Of a stretch of DNA of 64,000 nucleotides, positions 51,315 to 58,644 are shown piece after piece. The notes beneath the pieces were generated by a model that saw only the letters and a list, made by a program, of their open reading frames with translations, was not told the origin of the DNA and searched no databases. Within the stretch, counting starts at the first letter, position 1. Every line of letters begins with the position of its first letter. Source of the DNA: UBA8516 sp035455245 (lineage in GTDB: Archaea; Thermoproteota; Nitrososphaeria; Nitrososphaerales; Nitrosopumilaceae); the NCBI GenBank assembly GCA_035455245.1, contig DATIFN010000010.1, positions 186,001 to 250,000 of the forward strand, read 5' to 3'. A program made the translations under genes and the position numbers.

Positions 51315-52211
51315 CTAGCGGAAATTGAATTTATTTCTAAATTGTAGTATAAGAACCAACGAAATTCCTATTACGAGCGGAACAAATAAAGGAAATTCTG
51401 GTACCACGGTTGTGCCAACGATATTTATCGTACCAGATGTATCTGGCCTAAATCCAAGCCAAACATGTGTTCCATTATTATGAAACTCAGAATTCAAAGT
51501 TTTATTATTATTTACATATACTTCATAAGGTTCCCACAGCAATTCTAATGGAATTATTATTATAAAAAATGGATTACTTTCTTTATTTTCTAATGTAATA
51601 CTTTTTGATGGTTGATTAAACTCAAACTTTTCTACATTTGTTAAAGTTCGAATTCCTACCTCAAATTTTTTGTCTTCCCAGCTAGCCTCTTTTAAAATCA
51701 CAGGTTCATTTAAGACATATTCTAATGTCATTATTCCACCATGATGTCGTATGCCGTTTTCTCCAATGTAAATGGGTCTATCATTAATCCAGATAATATC
51801 TACATTCTTAGGAAAATAAAAATTGGTTGTTTCAAGACCTGTCCATTCCAAGGTCCAAATGCCGTTTTTCAAAACTACGAGATCAGCCAAATCGTATTGT
51901 ATTAAAATCACGTCCTTGTTTGAGGGAGGCAATACTATAGCTATGGGATATTTTTCTAAAGTCAAATACTGCACTTCATTACCATTCCTGTCTTTCACAG
52001 AAAGATTTGACATGGTGCCAGGAATTGTTTCAATTTGCTGAGTTGTTTTTGCATTTCCTACTACTTCATGAATGACGTGAGCCATTCCAGTTTCATCAAT
52101 TCTAACTTTGGTGGTTTGTTCAGGTTTTTCTCCAAAGGTTACCTGACCAAAAGCTTCTGATATGGAACAAAATAAACCAATAATTACAAAAATCGCAAGT
52201 ATTTTTTTCAA
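51315..52211 (-). CDS. Exported protein with VPEFP C-terminal sorting-like anchor
   Basis: A 298-residue surface protein. A signal peptide lies at residues 1-22 (ILAIFVIIGLFCSISEAFG). The body is beta rich (TTKVRIDETGMAHVIHEVVGNAKTT, LVVLKNGIWTLEWTG). The C-terminus has the tripartite layout VVPEFPLFVPLVIGISLVLILQ followed by FRNKFNFR: a PEF-type motif, a hydrophobic helix and a basic end, as in archaeosortase substrates. It probably ends up attached to the cell surface. No function is recognised. Confidence 0.7.
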   Translation of the reverse strand: MKKILAIFVIIGLFCSISEAFGQVTFGEKPEQTTKVRIDETGMAHVIHEVVGNAKTTQQIETIPGTMSNLSVKDRNGNEVQYLTLEKYPIAIVLPPSNKDVILIQYDLADLVVLKNGIWTLEWTGLETTNFYFPKNVDIIWINDRPIYIGENGIRHHGGIMTLEYVLNEPVILKEASWEDKKFEVGIRTLTNVEKFEFNQPSKSITLENKESNPFFIIIIPLELLWEPYEVYVNNNKTLNSEFHNNGTHVWLGFRPDTSGTINIVGTTVVPEFPLFVPLVIGISLVLILQFRNKFNFR

Positions 52212-52220
52212 ATTTATCGC

Positions 52221-52700
52221 CTATTCAGTTATTGTCACACGAAGCATTTTCGCTTCTTGATTGGGGCAGTCATTCTTGTCTCTTGGAAGGTTTACTATTT
52301 TGTCAGCTACGTCCATTCCTTCTTTGACCTGCCCAAAGACTGTATATTGTTTATCAAGAAAAGTACTATCTGAGGTAACTATGAAAAACTGTGAACCTGC
52401 ACTATTGGGATCTGTTGCACGTGCCATAGAAACTATGCCACGAAGGTGTGACTTGGAATTGAATTCTGCCTTTATTGTGTGCCCCGGACCTCCTTGGCCC
52501 CACTTGCTCTTGTCTGGTTTTTTTGTATTGGGGTCACCACCTTGAATCATAAATCCAGGAATTACTCTATGGAATAAAGTACCATCATAAAACGAACTAC
52601 GGGCAAGATTTACAAAATTTCGCACCGTTTCTGGAGCCAGGTTTGGCAGAAGCTCAAAGACTATTTTTCCAAAATTTGTTTCTAGCGTAGCTTTTGGCAA
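52221..52700 (-). CDS. Cytosolic cyclophilin-type peptidyl-prolyl isomerase
   Basis: A single-domain cyclophilin of 159 residues with all key elements: FGKIVFELLPNLAPETVRNFV, GTLFHRVIPGFMIQGGDP (catalytic Arg), HLRGIVSMARATDPNSAGSQFFIVTSD and FGQVKEGMDVADKIVNLP. There is no signal peptide, unlike the other cyclophilin of this window at 26763. It sits just upstream of the surface protein gene on the same strand, nine bases apart, so they may be expressed together. Confidence 0.95.
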   Translation of the reverse strand: MPKATLETNFGKIVFELLPNLAPETVRNFVNLARSSFYDGTLFHRVIPGFMIQGGDPNTKKPDKSKWGQGGPGHTIKAEFNSKSHLRGIVSMARATDPNSAGSQFFIVTSDSTFLDKQYTVFGQVKEGMDVADKIVNLPRDKNDCPNQEAKMLRVTITE

Positions 52701-53044
52701 TTTCTCAAACTACTTACTTTTATCATAAGAGTCTTGCTATTCTAATATCTACCAAAAGTAGAATCACCTTTTTAAATAAAAACATGCATACCTAAATCTA
52801 TAGAAATTCCATTAAACCATATAATAATCACAAAAATTCAAGTCAAAAAATCCAAAAGCCCGTTGCTAAATACGTGTAATGACTTACTCAGAAATTCACA
52901 TATTATTTCAGTATTTTCCTTGTAAAGGTTTTGAAATATTTTGCCAGGTTATAGAATCGAATTTTTGATCGCACTGCAATTATTAAATATGTAATACAAG
53001 TCTACAGTAACAGTCTTATATAGAAGATCTGAAAAATAAAAATC
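52701..53044. other. 344-base AT-rich intergenic region
   Basis: No open frame of convincing quality was found. It contains the cyclophilin promoter on the minus strand (right after 52700), a TTTTTAAATAAAA box near 52770 in plus orientation with no gene immediately after it, and the promoter CTTATATAG near 53011-53019 for the HTH gene. Slightly more GC-rich runs near 52855-52880 could belong to an untranslated RNA, but no structure is evident to me. Confidence 0.4.
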
Positions 53045-53290
53045 GTGAATCGCTCTACTCAAAGCACCAATATTAAAGAAGCAATCAACGCGCTACTTGA
53101 CAAGGGACTTAAGGACAAACAAGATATCTATACTAAAGTAGTCGAAGATCTTGGCGTTCCAAGGCCCACCGTAAGAAGAGTTGCACGAGATTTACGGAAT
53201 GAACTTTTACAAAAAATCCAGATTTTGCAATCTGAGGTCCCACGACCTGGATATTTTGGCAATAAAGATGCTGGAAGCGTTACTGCCTAG
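53045..53290 (+). CDS. Small helix-turn-helix protein
   Basis: An 81-residue protein from GTG 53045. IKEAINALLDKGLKDKQDIYTKVVEDLGVPRPTVRRVARDLRNEL spans residues 10-55 and reads as a helix-turn-helix with the recognition helix RPTVRRVARDL. The tail is proline- and glycine-containing. A CTTATATAG box 27-30 bases upstream makes a leaderless mRNA starting at the GTG likely. A DNA-binding regulator is inferred; I recognise no named family. Confidence 0.7.
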   Translation: MNRSTQSTNIKEAINALLDKGLKDKQDIYTKVVEDLGVPRPTVRRVARDLRNELLQKIQILQSEVPRPGYFGNKDAGSVTA

Positions 53291-53372
53291 CAAAATCTTT
53301 TCTTTTTATCAATCCTTTCAAACCTAGTATTTTCCATTACTATTATAAGCGAGAAAATTTGTGAGGTGAAAT

Positions 53373-53825
53373 ATGGGACATATTCCTACGGCTACAGTTG
53401 GTGCCCTCGCAGCAGTTCTTACAGGCCTTTACTTTGTGCTTCCCGATGCAATGCACTTTACTATGACGGTGTTTATAGTTGCAGCCTGGTTTCTAACCGT
53501 AATATGCTGGCTTGCACAAAAAAGCGCAGATTATATGCATAAATATGGTTCACACAGCGAGATAAAAAAAAAGCTAACTGAGAGTCAGCCCTTACAAATG
53601 GTTCAGATAAGTGCAGGCGATCTAGAACAAACTAAGATTCAACTCTCTTCTGACCTTGAGGAGTTGCAAAATAGAGTTGAAATCAAAGATAAGGAGATAG
53701 AAAAACTAAAGACTGAAATTAAAAATCTCAAAACTTTAGTAGAAATTGAAGCTCTAAAGGCAGAGCTTGCTAATCTAAAAATACTGGCAGCACAAGAAAA
53801 TTCAAAACGTAAAAAAAAGAAATAG
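53373..53825 (+). CDS. Membrane protein with C-terminal coiled coil
   Basis: A 150-residue protein with two transmembrane helices near residues 5-24 and 28-46 and a long C-terminal coiled coil (about 75-145: DLEELQNRVEIKDKEIEKLKTEIKNLKTLVEIEALKAEL), ending in a poly-lysine tail KRKKKK. A good ribosome-binding site (GAGGTG, six bases upstream) is visible, unlike most genes here. Role unknown; scaffolding or tethering at the membrane is a possibility. Confidence 0.65.
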   Translation: MGHIPTATVGALAAVLTGLYFVLPDAMHFTMTVFIVAAWFLTVICWLAQKSADYMHKYGSHSEIKKKLTESQPLQMVQISAGDLEQTKIQLSSDLEELQNRVEIKDKEIEKLKTEIKNLKTLVEIEALKAELANLKILAAQENSKRKKKK

Positions 53826-53826
53826 A

Positions 53827-53943
53827 TTACTTGCAGTGTTCACAACTATGAGTTTCATGATTTTTCTTGCATCCAGGGCAACTTACAGCTCCGCCAAAAT
53901 GACAGTTACAACGACAGCCATTGTTTAGATTTTCTTCTGACAT
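53827..53943 (-). CDS. 38-residue Cys/His-rich protein
   Basis: Frame from ATG 53943 to TAA 53827. The product contains GCRCNCHFGGAVSCPGCKKNH and ends THSCEHCK, giving seven cysteines and four histidines in 38 residues. This is far beyond chance for a random frame and suggests one or two zinc sites or a metallothionein-like metal binder. It lies in the gap between a coiled-coil gene ending at 53825 and a plus-strand secreted gene starting at 54001, on the opposite strand. No family recognised. Confidence 0.6.
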   Translation of the reverse strand: MSEENLNNGCRCNCHFGGAVSCPGCKKNHETHSCEHCK

Positions 53944-54000
53944 AGGATGGTGAATATATTGTCAGTCAACTTAATATGTAACTTTCGTGGCAAAATTCAT

Positions 54001-54426
54001 ATGAATTTGGCAATTTGTTTTGGATTTGCAGCTTTAGCTGCATTATTTGTGATGGTTCCAAATTCTACATCGTCTGTATCAGAAGAATTTCCTTCCATTC
54101 CTACCTTGGTTTCAGATGATAAATCAATTGTACTTCAACAAAAAATAATATCAATGCATATTCCAGAAGATAACACTCTTCCATGGGCTTTTGTTGAAGG
54201 TAAGGTGATCAATGCCGTAGATGGATATCCGGTAATAATTCAGATATACAAAAATGGTGAACCAGTGCACTTTGCACAAACTGATGTTAAAGAAGATGGA
54301 TCATATGAATACAGATTTCGTGCTAGAAATGTAGATGGTGATCAAGTGATTAATATTTTTCAAGGTGATTACACTGTTAAAATCTTCAAAACAGTTTATG
54401 TCGATCCTACTTCAAAATTAGTTTAA
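54001..54426 (+). CDS. Exported Ig/CarboxypepD_reg-like beta-sandwich protein
   Basis: About 141 residues from ATG 54001, where a signal peptide begins (NLAICFGFAALAALFVMV); the longer frame from 53947 adds residues without signal character. The mature part includes WAFVEGKVINAVDGYPVIIQIYKNGEPVHFAQTDVKEDGSYEYRFRAR, a carboxypeptidase-regulatory or transthyretin-like beta sandwich, and ends DYTVKIFKTVYVDPTSKLV. A surface location is inferred. Its stop overlaps the flavodoxin-type gene by four bases. Confidence 0.65.
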   Translation: MNLAICFGFAALAALFVMVPNSTSSVSEEFPSIPTLVSDDKSIVLQQKIISMHIPEDNTLPWAFVEGKVINAVDGYPVIIQIYKNGEPVHFAQTDVKEDGSYEYRFRARNVDGDQVINIFQGDYTVKIFKTVYVDPTSKLV

Positions 54427-54938
54427 GAAGCAAGTTTTACGGTCTCATCAACTAGCTCACAGAGTCTAGCCATGACGTTTTCATCAACTATCTTACCATC
54501 CTTTATCTGATCTTCAGTCATATGTACCGCTTTTGGATTTGTTATTACTTTAAAATAAGACATCAGACCCGTTATTGCATTTTGTACATTTGTGAAACTA
54601 ATACTTCCTGAGCCTAAGATTGCAATTCCTGCCGTTTTGCCTCCAGTGTCTTTATAATTGATATACTCGAAGAGATTTTTCAGAGCTGAACTAAATAATG
54701 AATTGTAAATCGGCGAACCTATGAACCAAACATCAGCCCAAGTAACATCCTTTACTGTCTGGATTGTAATCTGACTATAGTTCGCTCCAGGTCCTTGATA
54801 ACAATCAATTCTATCCTTTGACAAGTCAATGAACTTGACATCAACATTTTTTGTCTTTGCATAATTATACAAATATTCCATCATGATCTTAGTATTGGAA
54901 CCATTTCTTGGACTCGCAGAAATCACGGCAACTTTCAT
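54423..54938 (-). CDS. NADPH-dependent FMN reductase family flavoprotein
   Basis: A 171-residue flavodoxin-like oxidoreductase. ISASPRNGSNTKIMMEYL at residues 5-22 binds FMN phosphate, FIGSPIYNSLFSSALKNLFEYI near 75-96 is the second FMN loop, and TAGIAILGSGSISF near 103-116 the third. It resembles chromate/azo reductases and iron-sulfur flavoproteins without the cysteine cluster. The electron acceptor is unknown. Confidence 0.85.
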   Translation of the reverse strand: MKVAVISASPRNGSNTKIMMEYLYNYAKTKNVDVKFIDLSKDRIDCYQGPGANYSQITIQTVKDVTWADVWFIGSPIYNSLFSSALKNLFEYINYKDTGGKTAGIAILGSGSISFTNVQNAITGLMSYFKVITNPKAVHMTEDQIKDGKIVDENVMARLCELVDETVKLAS

Positions 54939-55072
54939 AATGACCCAGTCAAATTACATTATATTTAAATCAAATAAGCAAAAATTTCCTTTTGATATAT
55001 TTGTAAAATCAAAAATTAATCGCAATTATTTTGAAACAACTGGTGAACATGTTATTTGAAAAAATGATAAAG

Positions 55073-55165
55073 CGGGCTCGGAGGGCTTCGATCCCTCGAC
55101 CTGTAACTTAGGAGGCTACCGCGCTATCCAAGTTGCGCGTCAATTAGACTCTGCGCCACGAGCCC
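55073..55165 (-). tRNA. tRNA-Arg(CCT) with D-loop intron
   Basis: Minus-strand acceptor GGGCTCG pairs with CGAGCCC, discriminator G, no CCA. The anticodon stem GTAGC/GTTAC encloses CTCCTAA, so the anticodon is CCT (reads AGG). Taken as is, the D loop is 18 bases too long. Removing 55133-55150 restores GCGC-AGCTTGGATA-GCGC, a normal D arm. The T loop is ATCGAAG, so position 54 is A instead of the usual T; everything else fits. Confidence 0.93.
55133..55150 (-). other. 18-nt intron in the D loop of tRNA-Arg(CCT)
   Basis: Minus strand: GCGC-AG^A-GTC-TAATT-GAC-GCGC-AA^C. Exonic GCGC pairs with intronic GCGC (4 bp), flanked by 3-base bulges AGA and AAC, and GTC/GAC closes a small loop. This is a relaxed bulge-helix-bulge site. 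Cutting between the second and third bulge bases removes exactly 18 bases between positions 15 and 16. Confidence 0.85.
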
Positions 55166-55189
55166 AGCAAAAATCAACCTTGTAACAAT

Positions 55190-55900
55190 TTAAGCGTAAT
55201 CTAAATTCGAAACTATCATTTCATGAATCTGATGCCAATTTGTATCATCAGCACCATTCCATTTCTCATAAAACACAACATCTTTCAAATCTAGTCTTGG
55301 TAACCAACCTGCCGTTTCAAGATCAGGTTTTAGTGCAAATTCTGAGACATGACCAAGACACAAATATGCAACGGGAACAACATGTTCTGGAATTTCTAGA
55401 ATTTTTTTAAGATCATTATTAGAAAGAATGCTAACCCATCCTAATCCAATTCCTTCTGTTCTTGCTGCAAGCCATAAATTTTGAATTGCACAACACACAC
55501 TGTAAATTCCTGTTTCAGGTATGCTAGATCTTCCAATTACAAAAGGACCAAACTTTGAGGGATCATATGTAACACAAATGTTTACAGCAGAATCCAAGAT
55601 TCCTTCTAGTCGTAAGGAAAGATATCTTGACCTTTTTGGATCCTCAATAAGCTCCGATGAACGCAATCTTTCAACATCAAAAGATTTTTTTATTTTTTCT
55701 CGTGTTTCAGGATTTTTTACCAAAATAAAATTCCATGGTTGCGAAAAACCTACTGAAGGTGCATGATGAGCTGCATTTAAAATTCTAGACAGTGTCTTGT
55801 CTTCTATTGGTTCAGAAGTAAAGTGAGATCTCACATCACGCCTAGAAAAAACAGCCTTGTAAAAGCCATTTTTTTCATCCTGTGAAAAATCTTCACTCAT
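55190..55900 (-). CDS. bluB: 5,6-dimethylbenzimidazole synthase (BluB)
   Basis: Nitroreductase-fold enzyme that destroys FMNH2 with oxygen to make the lower ligand of B12. It has 236 residues. SRRDVRSHFTSEPI near 19-32, LNAAHHAPSVGFSQPWNFILV near 41-61 and EGIGLGWVSIL near 154-164 match BluB rather than ordinary nitroreductases. Residues YLSLRLEGILDSAVNICVTYDP fit the lid region. With cbiE and cbiH it supports cobalamin with a dimethylbenzimidazole base, and it requires oxygen. It is located between two tRNA genes. Confidence 0.87.
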   Translation of the reverse strand: MSEDFSQDEKNGFYKAVFSRRDVRSHFTSEPIEDKTLSRILNAAHHAPSVGFSQPWNFILVKNPETREKIKKSFDVERLRSSELIEDPKRSRYLSLRLEGILDSAVNICVTYDPSKFGPFVIGRSSIPETGIYSVCCAIQNLWLAARTEGIGLGWVSILSNNDLKKILEIPEHVVPVAYLCLGHVSEFALKPDLETAGWLPRLDLKDVVFYEKWNGADDTNWHQIHEMIVSNLDYA

Positions 55901-55985
55901 GAGTACTTATCCAAAACAATGCATATTATTCTTATTTTTTCAAATTAAACGTTAATAACGTCTCTTAGAAGAGTCGTATTCTATT

Positions 55986-56059
55986 GGGCCGATGGTCTAG
56001 CCTGGTAGGATACCTCCCTGACACGGAGGTGGTCGAGAGTTCAAATCTCTCTCGGCCCA
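55986..56059 (+). tRNA. tRNA-Val(GAC)
   Basis: Acceptor GGGCCGA pairs with TCGGCCC, followed by discriminator A and no CCA. The anticodon stem CCTCC/GGAGG encloses CTGACAC, giving GAC. The T arm is GAGAG-TTCAAAT-CTCTC. It is intron-free, 74 bases. It lies 34 bases upstream of a PPOX gene on the same strand. Confidence 0.96.
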
Positions 56060-56092
56060 CTTGTTTTTATCACACAAAAATATTGATAAAAC

Positions 56093-56491
56093 ATGGTTGA
56101 ATTCAAACAAAAAGAAGTAGAATTCTTAGGAAAAAACGAAGCATGCAGAATTGCAACATCTCATAAAGACGTGCCACATGTAACTCCTGTAACATATTAT
56201 TTTGAAAATGGTCTTTTCTATATTGCAACAGACTATAATACGAAAAAATATTCTAATCTAAAGAAAAACAAGAATGTTGCAATCGCTATTGATGTTTATC
56301 TTGCAGGAAAACACAAGGCAATAATCATTCAGGGATTCGCAGAATTTATTGAAAAGGGTCCAGAATTTAAACGACTGTATGAGATCTTTTACAAAAAATT
56401 CTACTGGGTCAAAGAAATGCCTTGGAAGGAGGGAGAAGCTCCCTTTGTGAAGATTACGCCACAAAAAAAGATGAGCTGGGGTTTCAATTAA
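56093..56491 (+). CDS. Pyridoxamine 5'-phosphate oxidase-family FMN-binding protein
   Basis: A 132-residue split-barrel flavoprotein. ACRIATSHKDVPHVTPVTYYFENGLFYIATDYNTKKYSNLKKNKNVAIAID spans residues 18-70, the standard N-terminal block of this class, followed by KAIIIQGFAEFIEKG. It may use FMN, F420 or heme as cofactor; the substrate is unknown. The end overlaps the convergent LEA-like gene by four bases. Confidence 0.83.
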   Translation: MVEFKQKEVEFLGKNEACRIATSHKDVPHVTPVTYYFENGLFYIATDYNTKKYSNLKKNKNVAIAIDVYLAGKHKAIIIQGFAEFIEKGPEFKRLYEIFYKKFYWVKEMPWKEGEAPFVKITPQKKMSWGFN

Positions 56492-56985
56492 CCAAATGTT
56501 ACTTCAAATGGTTTTTCCACAATGCTCCAAGCGGATTCAACACTCATTATTCCCTTAGCTTTGTAACTCGCTTGTTCCCCATTTGTAATAATTGAATATT
56601 CATTAGCAATTTGATCGGTGTATACTAGACTGAACTTACTGGGAATCTCAACGGATTTGCCAGCATAAACTCCTGCCCTGCCAGGCATCGCAATATCCTC
56701 TGTACTATACTGTCCGTTTCCAACATCTTTGTTATTTACAAATAATTCATAATTGATGTTAGAAATAGTAACTGTTTTTTGACTGGGATTTGTTACGAGA
56801 AAAGTAAGCTCTAAAGTAGCACGTTTATCTACACTATTATTTTCAAGTACTTTTACATCGACTAGATCTAACTGTACCATTTCAAGTTGTGGATTGTCTA
56901 AACTTGCGTAGTAAACTAATCCTAGCATTCCTAGCCCCAATCCAACAAATGCTGCGGTTATGACAATTCTTCCTCGACTAACCAA
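56488..56985 (-). CDS. Membrane-anchored LEA14-like protein, second copy
   Basis: A 165-residue protein with an N-terminal transmembrane helix (VITAAFVGLGLGMLGLVYYA) and an external beta domain including ATLELTFLVTNPSQKTVTISNINYELFVNNKDVGNG. This is the LEA14/WHy pattern also seen in the protein at 50047. Sequence similarity between them is low outside the LEA core, so they are probably ancient paralogues. Function unknown; its gene is divergent from the CopD-like gene. Confidence 0.65.
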   Translation of the reverse strand: MVSRGRIVITAAFVGLGLGMLGLVYYASLDNPQLEMVQLDLVDVKVLENNSVDKRATLELTFLVTNPSQKTVTISNINYELFVNNKDVGNGQYSTEDIAMPGRAGVYAGKSVEIPSKFSLVYTDQIANEYSIITNGEQASYKAKGIMSVESAWSIVEKPFEVTFG

Positions 56986-57068
56986 ATCAACAGCTAACGG
57001 GGTTCATAGAACTAAAAAACCTTCTCAGATGCGAACAGATAATATTCATAATATATGATGATCGGGCT

Positions 57069-57563
57069 ATGCCAATTGTAGATGCATTAATTACGTGGGT
57101 TCATCTCATTTCTGCCTCTATCTGGGTTGGTGGTTCTCTTTTCATTGGTATTGTTCTGGCACCACTTCTCAAAACAATGTCAGAATCAGTGGAAGAAAGA
57201 CTCAGAATAATGATTCGAGTAGGAAGAAAATTCAACAAAATTGCTGTTCCATCGTTAGGTATTTTGATTGCTACTGGACTCTATAATTCACAGTACATGT
57301 TGAATAAACCAGAAACGATTTTTTCAACAAATTATGGCATAATTCTTACAATCAAAGTAATACTTGTAGTAGCCCTGATAGTAATATTTGCTGTTCACAT
57401 CAGAATGATAAGATCTGATGTTGAGAAAAAAATTGAAGCAAAAGAATTGTCACAAGAATCAATTCAAAAACTTCGTTCAAAAATAATCTCTCTGGGAAGA
57501 ATTATTGTCTTTATATCTATTGCAATATTGCTGATGGCAGCAATGCTAGACGCCGGTATTTGA
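57069..57563 (+). CDS. CopD-like four-helix membrane protein
   Basis: A 164-residue protein with four transmembrane segments (about 5-30, 58-76, 87-112 and 138-160). The first helix HLISASIWVGGSLFIGIVLAP resembles the start of CopD/DUF2269 families, and the histidine pairs H12 and H105 (AVHIRMI) could bind heme or copper. Copper import or heme binding is an inference. The 3' end overlaps the RtcA gene by 18 bases on the opposite strand. Confidence 0.6.
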   Translation: MPIVDALITWVHLISASIWVGGSLFIGIVLAPLLKTMSESVEERLRIMIRVGRKFNKIAVPSLGILIATGLYNSQYMLNKPETIFSTNYGIILTIKVILVVALIVIFAVHIRMIRSDVEKKIEAKELSQESIQKLRSKIISLGRIIVFISIAILLMAAMLDAGI

Positions 57564-58574
57564 ATTACCTACTATTCTTACCTCAAAACCATTATCGATC
57601 TTACCAATACCATATTTACAATTCAATATCTCAGTTGTTACAAACAAATTAGTCTCAAGATGTTTTGTAATTTGATTTACTCTAAAAACAGATTCTCCAT
57701 CAGTAAGGCAAAGAGGAATTACTAACATATCAGAAAGGAATTGATCCACACCTAGGTTTGATTCTAAAAATTTTGTAGCTACAAGCCGTCCCATCCCATT
57801 CAGTGTTTTTCCGTTTATCGCATCTGAACCAATAATACAATTTTCATCATAAGTATATGCCAAAAAAGAACATCCTTTATCATAAGCATCTTCTCGGTAG
57901 ATGTGGTAATCACAAGTAAAACCCGCATTACTTAGGATATTCTTTGATTCATTTACTTCTTGTTCAATTGAATCTGATGAGATCCCTGAATAAGTGCACA
58001 AAAAGCTAATTGATTTACCGGTTCTTTTAAGAAGAGAAATTGGACTAATTTTCTCGCGAGGAAATATTTCCACATTTACATTACCTCCACCACGAGGATA
58101 ATATCCACGCCTATTGATGTCCATATGGAAGTTAATCCCAAGTCTAGCATAGGCTTCTCCCAAAACAAATTTTGTGTAATCGCTTGTTGGACTCCACAAA
58201 ACATCCGTGCCACCAGTTATTGACATTTTCAATTTCTTTTTTGAAATAGATACTGAGGGAATTAATACCTGTAAAATCAAAGGGATGCTTCCAGCCGTTC
58301 CTATGTTTTCTTTTAATTCCATATCAATTATTTTCGAAGGAAAAAATTTGATTGATGTTGATCCAACTGAAAGTCCTTCAACTTTTGCATTACAAATCTT
58401 TGCAAGAATTTTAATTCCAGTCATATGTTGTGGCCTAAGACCTGGAACTTTTCGATTCTGTCTAATGTTTATAACTTCAACTGGTTTCTGAGTTAAACAA
58501 GAAAGTGTTACTGCACTACGAACAATCTGTCCTCCACCCTCACCAAATGCCCCATCAATTTTTATCAATTCCAT
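57546..58574 (-). CDS. rtcA: RNA 3'-terminal phosphate cyclase
   Basis: ATP-dependent conversion of RNA 3'-phosphate to 2',3'-cyclic phosphate, 342 residues. GAFGEGGGQIVRSAVTLSCLT at residues 8-28, GLRPQHMTG near 50, IGTAGSIPLILQVLIP near 92, the RGYYPRGGGNVNVEI signature near 152 and the adenylylated His in the region VDQFLSDMLVIPLCL match RtcA. It complements the 2',3'-cyclic phosphodiesterase at 2564 in RNA-end chemistry. RtcB is not in the window. Confidence 0.95.
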   Translation of the reverse strand: MELIKIDGAFGEGGGQIVRSAVTLSCLTQKPVEVINIRQNRKVPGLRPQHMTGIKILAKICNAKVEGLSVGSTSIKFFPSKIIDMELKENIGTAGSIPLILQVLIPSVSISKKKLKMSITGGTDVLWSPTSDYTKFVLGEAYARLGINFHMDINRRGYYPRGGGNVNVEIFPREKISPISLLKRTGKSISFLCTYSGISSDSIEQEVNESKNILSNAGFTCDYHIYREDAYDKGCSFLAYTYDENCIIGSDAINGKTLNGMGRLVATKFLESNLGVDQFLSDMLVIPLCLTDGESVFRVNQITKHLETNLFVTTEILNCKYGIGKIDNGFEVRIVGNSNTGV

Positions 58575-58644
58575 AATTTTTTACAAGTTCTTGTAGTAAT
58601 ATAATGAATGATAATCTTTTAAAGAATTAAACAAAATTTACAGT

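Noticed and set aside
55073..55165. tRNA-Arg as a pseudogene or a split/permuted tRNA
   Set aside because: After removing 18 bases the cloverleaf is complete apart from A54, both halves lie in natural order and a BHB-like site explains the insertion.
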